Assembly (NCBI GenBank): GCA_001598975.1
Contig: BBXU01002799.1
Span: 1 to 64,000, forward strand
Reading direction: 5' to 3'
Source: Parachlorella kessleri
Taxonomy: Eukaryota > Chlorophyta > Trebouxiophyceae > Chlorellales > Chlorellaceae
DNA: 64,000 bases
Positions 27,265 to 39,000 of this stretch are shown piece by piece. Each line of letters opens with the position of its first letter. Within the stretch, counting starts at the first letter, position 1. The notes under the pieces were generated by a model. It did no database searches and was not told the origin of the DNA. It worked only from the letters and a program-made list of their open reading frames with translations. The translations under genes and the position numbers were made by a program.

Positions 27265-30097
27265 ATGCAGCGGGAAGGTAGCATAGCTAGCGGAGGAGGC
27301 GAGGACAGCTCGTTTGGGGGCAGCTCAGCGTTTGAAGCCTCAGCCCATGGTCAGCCTCACGGACGTGCCCTTGGCCAGGCTGACTGTTGCACCGCAAGCC
27401 TCAAGGACGGGCTTTGACATAAAATCGGCAGGCTCCGTGTCAACTCTGTGCGGGGCTAGGCTTGCTCTAGGTGCGTCGTGCAGGCAGCGAGACCGAGGAG
27501 CACCCTGCCGGACAGGATGAGACCAGCAACTCCATGGAGCTACTCAACCAGCAGGGGAACATACAGGAAGCGCTGTTTGGTGTGCTATACATGCTCTCAA
27601 AGGAGCGGCTGGCAGAAGGCTGGAAGTTTGTCCTATTCGCGATGACGGTTGACTATTTGCAGGTGGGTCAGGCTGCTGGAGTATGTGTAAAGACCCAGCG
27701 CTGACTGACCCCTCCTCCATGCAATTCACAGCCTGTGTGGGTGCATATGTCAGCACGTCGCTCTACCTAATCTCTTCTGCCTGCAATCTGCAGCTGGCGG
27801 TGTTCTTCATCAGCTACAACTTTCCCTGGGACTTCGACTCCTCTGCTTGGTATGTGATGTAGGCCACCACATCTGCCTGTGCTCCCCGGCACCGTGCGAC
27901 AACAGTGCTCGTGAAGTGATCAAAGCTGCGCTGGTTGCAGACGCTGTGCAACACAGAAGTCTCATTGGCCCTGCTGCGTGCAGGTACTGGAAGTGGCTGA
28001 GTGAGTGTCCTTCAACACTACCAGCTGAAGTATGAACCTAGTGCCATATGCAAGCAGCTGCTGATTTTGATGGCCAGCACATGCCAAGCAACCTGTGGTT
28101 TGTTTAAATGTCAAACCCAATCCTTTCATCTGCGCTTGAGTACTCCTGCAGGCTGGGTCAACTTCACCAACCTCTTCCCCAGGGGAACTGGGCTAATCAA
28201 TGGAAGTAAGTCAGCCTGTAAGCCAGTGTGGACCATTCTGGAAGTGAGAGGCCACTGCGTGTAGATGTGAGGGCCGGCAGCGGCGCAGCTGGCAAAACAG
28301 TTGTGCTAGTTGTCGAGTGGGGTACTTGAGCTGTTCCATCGCTTTTTGCTGCAAAGCCATGGCTCTGGTCGGATGCAGACTACCACATCTACCTCGGAGT
28401 GTTCTACACGCTCGTCGGGGTTCTTCTTGCCGCCCTGGTACTTTGCACCGTCATCGGGGTGAAGTTCAAGGATAACAGCTTCACCTACGTTTGGTCAGTG
28501 AATCCTGATGCAGCGGCTTGCGGCAGCGTGATTGTTGGTTAGCCTCCGTCAAAGGCTTGTCAGCAGTTTGCAGCCGCTCATGGTGCAAACCTAGCCTCCT
28601 GAAGAGCAACTTGCTGCAAGGGGATTGCACACATACGCCGGCCAACATATGACAGCCTGACATACCCCAGCAACAGCAAGCTTGCTAACTTGGTGCTCAG
28701 CATTTGGTGTTGTGTATGCCACCTCTACGTTGCCTGTTGATCAACTACTGCAGAGAATGCAGCTGGCACACGTCACCATGCTTCACTCACATTATTGCAT
28801 GCAGGCCAGTCCAGATGCTGAAGGCTGCTATGATTTTTTTCTTCGAGGTGTTTTACATCAGCATACTGGGCATTTTCACTGTTGCTCTGGACTGCACATT
28901 TAGCAGCGCCCCCATATTGAATGAGGTGAGTTCCGGAGGGGGGAAGCAGTCTGATTGGCACGTATGTGTGCGTTTATCAACAATGAATGGTGCGGCTCAA
29001 TTGGTGGAACAGTGAACTTGTCCACTGACAGAAAGCCTCACAGTTCACTGCAGAAATTTCCAGATATACAGTGTTTTACAATGCCCCACTTGGTGACAGT
29101 GGTTATCTCCGTATGTATTACGGTATGCTGGTTCATCGAGCAAGTGGCGTCCTGGTAGATGGCTTGCTTGGTGCTTTCCATACCCCTGCCGTGTCCGGCC
29201 AGAATGGCATTATAAACAACTAATGCCAGCCTCCTGCAGGTGATTGCCATCACAATGGCCTATTTCGTAGCCGTGACGAACAGCGAGTTGGACCCCGCAT
29301 GCGAGGTGCTGACTTCGCAGGCAAATAACAGGTCAAGTTGTGCTGTGTGAGTGTGGATCCGAGGCTACTCAAAACGGCAGAGGAGATGTATAGAAAGCTG
29401 GCTGCCCTTGCAGGATTCAACTCAATCGCTTTGCCCTCATCTCCCTCATCAGCATCTTACAACAGCTGTTCCCCAGCTTCACAAAAATCCAGGTTCGCAC
29501 TGCTCAGTGTGCAGTCCATGTGTTGCAATTCACAAGCTGGTGCAAACTTACGCCGTGCCCTTGTATGCTACAGGCAATTGCCGGCATTATTATCACCACT
29601 TATCTCTGTTTTGAGTATGTGCGCTATGTCCCTTTCAAGACGTCGTGGATCAACGGCTTGCAGGTGGACAAGGGTGGGCTGCTTGTTCCAAGGGAAGAGC
29701 GCATGCCTCGTTTCGAACAGGACTTCCTTGAGCTGCACTTGTTCAGGCCTGCCATAGACCATTGCCTCATCTGACCTCGCTCTTGCAGGCCTCGTTCTTC
29801 GGCTCACTCAGCTGGGCCTCTCTCCTTATACTTTTGATGGCTTTCTTCTTCCAGGGCAGCAAGATTATAACTTTTACGGTGCTGCTCTGGGCAGGTGGGC
29901 GCACATAGTAGGAAACACTCAAACTTGGCGGCGGTATGGTGGCTGAGCATCACCCTTCGTACCTATAATATGCAGCACTCTACACACTTAGCCCTAATTG
30001 GTGATCTGGCCATTTGCATGTGGTTGTTGCAGGGCTTTTAGTTGTGATTCCTCTGGTTTGGATAGTGTTGTATTTGAGAACCCGGCATGCGCACAAG
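27265..30097 (+). other. Paralogue 1, exons 1-13: N-terminal multi-span membrane block
   Basis: Exons: 27265-27349, 27484-27662, 27794-27849, 27984-28000, 28152-28205, 28379-28493, 28805-28925, 29054-29122, 29240-29331, 29414-29492, 29574-29663, 29789-29894, 30033-30097. Hydrophobic spans include FVLFAMTVDYLQLAVFFI, YLGVFYTLVGVLLAALVLCT, AMIFFFEVFYISILGIFTVA, AIAGIIITTYLCFEYV and GLLVVIPLVWIVLYL, about eight in total. The highly similar stretch NQQGNIQEALFGVLYMLSKE precedes the first span. Exon 4 has only 17 bases (YWKWLS region) and is kept in the paralogue. Confidence 0.85.
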
Positions 30098-33000
30098 GTG
30101 AGGCTGAATCCCGAGAGAAGCTGACATTTCCGCCGGGTGTCTTTGGCAGCCTTTTTCATCCAGTTGAAAGGGAAAGGGAAAGAATACTCTGTGGCTACTT
30201 GGGGCCTAGCCCCGTGGGGCTTCCCCAAGGAGGACAACCAGTGGTTGACGTGCCTGCGGCGTGGTTTAACGACACCACGGCTGTGTGCCCCTGCCAGAGG
30301 GCGTTATCCAGTTGTACAGGGGGGTTCAAGCATGCCTGCTGAAACAGGTGGCTCTCAAGTGGCGGCTGGCGCTGAAGACCGGAGTCCCCGTCGTCCATAA
30401 GTTTTTGGACGAGCAAGAGGTGGAGGCAAGTGCCGCGCTGTTCAGCATGAGGCCTCAAAGATGCGCATCTGAAGCATCCTGGGCATAAGGATGTCTGTCT
30501 GCAGGGTAACAAATGTACATTTACCACTTGCTTGACAATCAGTTTGTGACCCGAGTTGTTGAGTTGGGAGTTGGGTTTTCTTTGTAGGTGGATCTTCTCC
30601 AAAGCATCTACAGCTGCTTCCAAAATGGTTGCAATGGCATAGGTTGTGAATGTATCGATCAGTAGGGCTTCGTCTGCACAGTGTCCCTATCATCTAGTTG
30701 CATTTCACTTCTGCAGGTGGTAGCTCGCTGCGGCCGCATCCGAGACCAGTGGGGAGACACCATCCCTGACTGGATAGACACTGCAGGTAAGCTTTCAGTC
30801 AGGATGGCAGTGGACGACATGTACAGGAAAATGCCTGATGTAGAACAAGGCTTGCTTCTAGAGTTCATCTCAGACCTCAGGCTGGCTGCCACCTGTGTGA
30901 CGCAATGACTGCTAATGCCTTGCAGAGGCAGTCTTCAAGGCAGGAATAGACCAGTTCCCTGAGTCAGCCTACCTCCACATCGCCTATTCATCTTTCCTGA
31001 TTTATCAGAGGCGCAGTGCACAGGCAAGAGATCGGCATGGGTCTACATACTGTGTTGTAAGGACACTTAGCCTCGACGGGGCAAGCTGACCGGCAAGAAG
31101 TGAACAGTTACTGTCCCGTCCTCTCAGGGGACTGATTTTGTGGGTGCAGGCTGGCCTTGCACTCCTCAAGGCCTCCAGGAAGCTGGAGCCCAGCATCGGG
31201 GAGCGCTTCACGATCTTTGTGAGGTAGGGCAGTAGCAGCATATAGACCTGGGAGTTGTGTCCCCCACATGCAGCTAGTATGATTTTAGGCTGTGGGACGA
31301 CTTTCAAGCATGCAGCCTACGAGCATGCCTGTGATGCAGAGAGAGGGAGGAGAAGCGTGCTGCTAGCACAGATTCAGGCAGTGACTTGCAGGGCTACATA
31401 GAACTCCAGGCAAGTGCCAACTGATGTCGCGGCAAGCTGTTCGGAGTATCCTGACCCTAGTGGTGACGCGTGAGTGCCAGGAGTTGGAGGCTGCAATGGG
31501 GCACCTGCACATTGAGGCGGCATAGTTGTCCTGCTCAGCTCATGTGCCAGTGTCTTGTTCCCCATGCAGACCAGTTACAAAGCCCTCCTGGAGGTCCACA
31601 AACAGGCGCTGAAAACAACGCGCAACTTCTGGCGCCAGCTTTGCCACAAGGACGTATCCTTTGCCAAGCTCACTCGCAGCTTCACAGCCATGGATGCTGC
31701 TGAAAAGCATGCCGACAAGACCTTCAAGTTCGTTCTTGACAGACACCCCAACAGCGCCAAGCTGCTGCGTGCCTATGGCACGTACTTGGAGGTACGCCCT
31801 GCATGTGCATGACTACTCTTCGACTGTGCGTGCTCAGGGCATGCAAGTTAGCATGCGGGAGTGCCTATACATAACCTTTCCTGCTAAGGTCACACAAAAG
31901 GGCGCATGAGAGCGCCACCCAATTGTAGTGTGGGCAGTCGCCTTATCTGTGCTCCACCCATACTGCAGTCAGTGAAGACTCAGCCCACTCAAGGGGCGCG
32001 GTATCATGCTGAGGCTCAGCGCCTGGAGGACCAGGCGGCCCAGCACGGAGGCCTTACCTATGGGTCAGTATAAGGGAAGTTCAGGTTGTGTACGCATTGC
32101 ACTGAAGAATTGCACCTGGCCACTGGCACATGGCAAAGAGATAGGGTGATAAGATAGTGCCAGTCTCTTGCAAGACCCAAGGTGTAAATGCACGCTCTTT
32201 TTGCAAGGGCTTCCGAAGTTCCTCTCTGAGAAGCCTTGAAGGTTGCGATCCTCCTTGACTGTAGGGATGATGGGGACAAAAGCTCCCAGCTGGCTGAATG
32301 GTCAGTTGGCGCATCGGTCAATGAATCCAGCGATGCAGTAAGTAGGCACGGTGCTACTAGGCCCGACTTGCTACCACTGCAGGTTTGGTGGATGCCATGG
32401 CACACGAGGTGGTGCACTGTGTGGGTCAACACTAAGAGTGATGCATGGTATGTCGTGCAGCTGCAGGTAGTTGTGGCTGATGAAGCTGGGATCCTTCTCT
32501 TTGGTAAGTTGATGCCCTGCCCAGTGCAAATGAGTGCAATGGCATATCTGAAGCTGCATTGTGGGTTGCTGTTGCATTAATTTGCTGGCACCCCCACGTA
32601 CGCCGCTCATCATGCAGTGAACAAGAAGGCCGTTCAAATGTTTGGCTACAAGCTGGGGGACTTGGACGGAAAACCAGTCAGTTTGCTAATGCCACCACCC
32701 TTCTCATCCCACCACAGCCAGTACATGCAGCGGTACAAGAAGACAGGCAAGTCCGGCAGCAGCAAGCAGTGGTTCCTCAGTCCGACGGGTTTCTTGTCTA
32801 ACGCTTATATGGCTATCACAGCTGTGATGCATTAATCACCTATCAGCCTTGTGCCAGGGTGCCCCAAGATATTGCTTTGCAGGCCAAGCTGCCCATGTTG
32901 GCAAGCCAGCAGCCCCCGTGTTAGCATTACATGCGGAAGGCTTTAACTTTGCGGTACGTGGGAGCTGGTTGTGGTAGGAGTCACATGTCAACAGTCTGGT

Positions 33001-36000
33001 AGCCTGGTATGCATTGAGGCTAAGTGGCTCGTTTGAAGGCTGACAACAATGTCCAGGTGGCAGGCAACCTGCTCAACAAGGTAGCTTGCTACCCATCTGT
33101 CTGAGTGGTGAAAAAGGCTGGAGCTTCACATCCCTGTATGGAAATGTATGCGCCTGCAGGTCAGCTTGACCGTTAAGTTGCTGCAGCAGGGGGACGCAAA
33201 GCGCGTTATGGGCATCTTCAAACCCGTAAGTAAATCTTAGGAATATTCTGAGCTTCTGGCCAAGTTCCCCTGACTATGCTTCACGTACAGGCTGCAGATT
33301 ACTCATTCTAGAGGAGCTGGCCGACTGCATGACCTTGGATCCTTGCCATCACAACCCGCTGCATGAGTATCTCCTTGCATGCTGCTGGTGCCTGCTGGGA
33401 TGCCGTTGCTGGCGGATTGAATACAGTTGCTGCCGGTGTTTTGTGATGGGCTGGACTTAAACCGGTTGTATCCCAGTTGTACAGGTCAAGGATGATGATC
33501 ACGTGGGGCAGATGTGGGTAGGAGTTATGGGCAACATTATTGGTGTCGATAGAGGTAAAGGCACCTGCTGCCCTATTCTCTCATACTATATGAATTATGT
33601 TGTTAAGGGCAAGTGGTATGACACACCGTGCATGTGCAAGGCAGCTGCTGTCCTATTCTTCTCATATTATGTTAATCATGTTGTTGAGGGCAAGTGGTAT
33701 GCATATGACACACTGTCCATGTGCAAGACAGCTGGCCAAGACACCTCAGATGTTGTAGCCAGCGATGATACATGCCGCGACCACGCTTGACGCTCTTACA
33801 TTCATTGTTGATGTTATCACTGCAGGTCTACAAGACCTACTGGGCTATCACAGTAGTGACCTGTCCGGGCAAACTGTGAGTGCTGTGGGTGCTGATGGAG
33901 GGGTGGAGCACCATCTCAAACACTGTGCGGACAGGCTGAAGGCATGGCAGTACACCCGGGAAGAGTTGGATACCACATTCTACAGCTTCGAGGTAGGTGC
34001 AAGGGTGCTGGTTCCTTGGGCGGCAGGACATTTCCTCTGTATGCGCCTTGCTAAACAGTAGCGGGCAATATGATGGGCAGATGCCCAGTTGGTCCCTGCC
34101 ATTGAGTGCAAGATGTCAATGCACAAAACCATCGCGCCAGCAACTAATATTTAGGCTGGCAGGTGAGCCTCTTAGCGGCGCCTAGATGGTCTGCAGGTGC
34201 CTTGGAAGCACAAGTATGGGGCGCCAATGACTGTCTCTGTACACGCCTCATATTCGGGGACTGAGCATGTGCGCCTCATGTGAGTATGTTTGTTGTGATA
34301 TTTATATGGCTGGCTGGCTACCTGCTGATAGGATATTTGTGCCGGAGGTTGCGAATGCTTTTTAGTATCAGCTTACTATTGGCCTTCATTCCTACAGCTG
34401 GCTCATTTTGGGGACTGCCCAGCATAGCAGGGCAAGAGGTTCCTCGAAGACTTTTGAAACACAGATTTTTGCTGCGGTCGCCATGTAGAGCGCTTAGGTT
34501 CGTGTCAAATGAGAAGCTTGCGAGGTTGGGGCTGATTTCCCTCAGTTCCACTGGCCAAGTGGTCTATGTCAACCCTTGCGTCGAGAGAATGCTGGGATAC
34601 GAACCAGGTAGGTGCTGTCTCTTGATCTGTCTAGTGATAGCCCATGCTGCAGTGCTCTGGTGTGAACACCTGATAGCAAAACAATACTGCCTGACCTTGC
34701 AGTCTTGGCTATGTTGTAGGCATGCTCATGGCCAGGCGGAAGACAATTGCAGACCTGCTAGGAACTCCATTCGCACAGCTGCACCTGCGCTGGATGCAAA
34801 TGGCAGCCCGGACTGTTGAACCTGCGGCGGTGGTGCGCATGTGCTAGCACGAAGCTGGCAGGATGTACTGGGTTGGTCTTGTCGGCTTGCCTGAGGGGCT
34901 TGGGGGGCATTCTTGTATAGCTATTGCCCCAGGCTGGGAAGAGACTGACTTACATGCTGCCCGTGCATCGTTGTAACGACTTTGACATAACCACACTGCT
35001 TACTGCCTGCTCTGCAGTGCCCCATCTCCTGCCGGTCCGGTCGCCCGGTGGTGCTGCTTGGGCGCAACAACAAGCAGGTTGCTGTGCGCATGGAAGTCGT
35101 TCCCACTCAGGTGAGCTTCAACACCAAATCAGAACAGCATGCAAGTATGCGGCCACTGCATGTCTGTCCATGCTAGGCAAAGCGAGTCTCTTCCCTCTCC
35201 CCCCCCCACACCCACACACACACCCACACACACCCACACCCACACCCACACCCCACACAAACACATACACACACACACGCCCACACACCACGCCCACACA
35301 CGCGCGCACGCACGCACGCACGCACGCACACGCACGCACGCACACACACACAGACAGCAACCTGACGTCAACAGCTTTGAAGTGCAGGTGGGCAAGCTGT
35401 GCTGCCTTACAGCCGCAGTCACCGAAGTGGATGTGCGGGGCATGGACGCCTGGGGTGGGGGAGACCTCAAGGTGGGCTGCCTCAGTGCAACCACATGTGG
35501 CCGAACTGGCGTAATGGGTGGACTAGCCGCAGTGCTGTTGTGGTCTTTGAACTAGCCGATATGCCACTGTGTTCCTTGCACAGCATTTGTATGCCAGCCA
35601 ACCCTGAGGCACGATTTGCCAGTTCCCACAGCTTCGTCAGTTTGTTGCCTTGCAGGAACTTGTGAAGAGATGCAAGCGTATGCTGCTGCTGGTGCACGGA
35701 AACGGCACTGTGCTAGCCGTCAATGTGGACCCTACAGTGGCAAGCCACCGTTTTGGACAGGTCTGTGTTGGCTATGTGCAAACAAGTACATTGGTCTCTC
35801 CCATAGAACCGCCCAAGTAAGGTGCGAATCAGCGCAAAGTGCATAAGGGAATGCTTCTGTACATACCGCCGAATTCCCATGCTCATGCTGGTCTGGCCAG
35901 ACAGTAGGTGATCTTCCACCTCATGTATGATGGCTGCAGAGTGTTAGCGATGTATGTGGCAAGAATATCTCCCAGATGGTGGAGGGTTTTACAGCTGTCG

Positions 36001-39000
36001 GCCAGCCTCGGTCAAAGAACTTGCCCTCCGTGTCCCTCTTACTGGCCAGGCTGGCAAAGCATACCAGCCATGTCCAAGGTGGGCAAAGGGAAGATAAAGA
36101 AGGCTGATCACATTGGTGCTTGTTGGTCTCATCTTCTGGGCTATTTAGCGTGTCGGCCTTATGGTGCTTTCGCTGCTTGTACCATCCTGGCAGCACCTGC
36201 CTGCAACCACTGCCCCCTTGGTTTTTGCCCTCTGCAAGTGCAGCCGCTGGCGGCTCAGCCTCCTTCCGTGTATCCATGACGCCACATTTGGCAAATAGCA
36301 AACTGTCCAACAGCACATTTTTGAAGCCTAATGGGAGCATCCCCTGCCGAATGGTCGTGCTACCAGTAAGCGCCGGTGCTGCCAGGAGGACCTGGGTGGG
36401 CTTCAGTTATGATACCCATGGAAAATGTGGGGTTGCCAGCCTCGCTTAGCTTCCCTATGGTGATGGATGAAGAGCTATGCCTGCCCTGCGTTGCTATACA
36501 GGTGACGGATACAGAGGTGGATGTACAGCAGGTAACTCAATGGGCACAACAGATTGTGTGACCTATGCGACAGTTCGCAGTATAGTAAATGGCAGCTGAA
36601 TAGCAGCCAAGGAAAATGTTTATATACTCACATTGCTCGCTTACACTGACTACATGCCTAAGCACAATTTGCCTCTGAAATGTGCAGCTGGTGGATGAAG
36701 GGTCTGTGACCGAAGCGGACTGGTCAAGTAAGGTCGCCCGGCAGTTTCCTAAATCAAGCTGCGCTGTACCACCCTGAGCTACACTTCAAAACCTGCAAAG
36801 CTCATCAAACTTCAATGCATCGTATGCAGGCGGGGGACTGCTTATGGTTGAACTCTGGTGTGATGATATGCTGGAGGCCATCCTTGAGGTTGACGCCCAG
36901 CTGAAGATCAAGTCTGCTGGTGCGGGATGACCTGTCCCTTGCCTCTTGCTGAGCCTGAAGCCTCAACCCTTGCACAACAGGAAGCCCGCACGTAGGGAAG
37001 GCGCAGTCTCATGTTTTGCTCTATTGCTCCTCTGCTGCAGACCTTGACGCTCCGTACCTGTTTGGATGTGGAGCAGAGAGGCTGGTCGGGCAGCCAGTCA
37101 CCAAATTCCTTCAACCAGGCACGTGATGTCTTTCGGTGGGCATTTTCAATTACACTGCTGCCTTCCTCTTGTGCTTGTGTAGAACGGTACAGCGCACTGG
37201 ATGATCGGGACCAGCATGGTTGGAAAATCCACAGCCAGAGAAGCAAGGTGTCACACAAATCATTCGTTGCAGTTAACCCCTTGGCTTCCTGTGCCCGAGC
37301 GGAGGATTTCCTGGGTGTGAAGCGGACTCAGTTGAAGCATAAAGCTGACCAGGGCGTTAGTGAAAAGCAGGAAATGACAGCTGTGCATGTGAGTTCTGCT
37401 AGGGGCTTGTTGGCAGCATTATAGATCAAAGTCTTCAGCTACTTTGATTTGCACAGGTGACAGGTCGTCTGAACATCCCTGCATACCTATATTCTCCCTG
37501 GCAGTGGTCTCGGCGCAAAACGCGTTTCGTTGCTACGAGTGCTTGCGAGTGCTTGAACATGGGGTATGCAGGTAGATGGGAGCAAAATGAATGTGACAGT
37601 CCAGGCCGCCGACAAGTATGGCGATGGCAGCAGGCAAGTTATCGGTTGCACATCCATAATTCGCACTTTCATGTCATTGCATTGTGGCCAAGAGCATTGA
37701 TAACTCAGATATATGCAGCATGTACACATAAGACTGAAAACTTGCTCTCCTGCTTGCCTACCACGGCCACCTCATCAACCTAGCCCCCACTTGCAGATGG
37801 GTGGTGCGGGTGGTCCTGCAGCCCAATCAGGCGAGATCTCAGAGGACCCTTGTGGACATTCTGGCTAACTACAGCAAGTTGACTTTGCCAGCCTCCCAGC
37901 ACAGTAGTGCTGCGGGTGATGCAGAGGCACCTGACTTCAGGTAACTTGGGGGGCTGCTGTATTTCTCGCTTGTATTCGCCTTGCTGAGTTGCCTGCTGGT
38001 GTGACCAACAGTGCACCCGAGGGGCATGAGGCTCGAGCTGCTCACCCTGCAGGCTCACCACTGACACAGCAGATCACATGGTGCATGCCTCAGCTGGAGG
38101 TAGGCTATGTCTCCAAGGGGTCGCTGTTGGCGCTTTCGCCTTGAATTAATTGGATAGACCTTCGTTTGTGCTTTTTGTTAGTTTTACCGTCCGGACGGGG
38201 TGCTGCATGCCATTAGGACTTGGATCTTGTGGTTTGTGGGTATACTACATCCTGGCTTTTTGCTGGCCCCACTTAGGGGACTCACAGCAGCAAGGTCAGG
38301 TGGCGGTATATTATTTGACTAGACTAGACTAGACTTGAATTATAGGAAGGCTGGCATTGTGAGGGCCCTGTCTGCACTGTGTTCCTACCGAGCAAACAGG
38401 TTTTAACCAATCCACATATCCAGCTTGACTTGCAGTTGATGGTCGTTCTGAGCATTCAGGGGATGATCGGTCCTCGGCTGCCGATTCAGACGTAAGCAAG
38501 CAAGTGTGGCCTTCAAAGCTGCCTTATGAGTAGCAGTGCTTGGGACTTGCCAAGTGCTTATTGAGTGGCACTGGCGGTGCTGCTTACGTCGCCATTGTGC
38601 TTTGCTCTCTTCTCCCTGAATGGTATTGTTGCACGCTGCAGGCTGCCGGCAGTCAAGGGAGTTTCAGTGCCTTCCAGCGGGCTAAGCGCTTCAGAAAACT
38701 CAACAAAATGCTCACCTCTCACAAGGCCCTGCAGGCTGTATCTGTGCTCAAAAGGTACATGTGGGTGGTCAAGGTCTTGTTTCATAGACTGGTACATGAC
38801 ATGCACAGCTGGGTGGGCAAGAAGGCCACCTTGAACATTGACGCTAGCTTTGGCCTGCACTTCCATCTTCGCTGCCGTGTGTCCGGAGCCACCGCATGTG
38901 ATGTAGTGTGCCTTCAGGTACAGCATATTTATGCTACTGCTGCTGATGGGCGTGCATACAGTGTTCTTCTCTCTCGGTTACAAGCGACTGGAGGCCTACA

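Larger units (their letters stand above)
32265..37940 (+). other. Paralogue 1, exons 21-42: four PAS-like modules
   Basis: Exons: 32265-32337, 32467-32503, 32618-32746, 32883-32953, 33160-33225, 33485-33554, 33826-33992, 34197-34279, 34498-34607, 34720-34829, 35018-35110, 35388-35471, 35656-35760, 35940-36078, 36244-36365, 36502-36531, 36688-36727, 36830-36919, 37041-37118, 37273-37388, 37572-37633, 37797-37940. PAS 1: VVVADEAGILLFVNKKAVQM onward. PAS 2: GNIIGVDRGLQDLLGYHSSD. PAS 3: LISLSSTGQVVYVNPCVERM. PAS 4: YLFGCGAERLVGQPVTKFLQ. No cysteine or histidine typical of a LOV or haem pocket could be assigned, so the bound ligand is open. Donors at 32747, 37119 and 37634 are GC. Confidence 0.8.

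Noticed and set aside
35118..35555. Overlapping long open frames on both strands
   Set aside because: They are produced by the CA-rich microsatellite (THTHT / VCVCV repeats).
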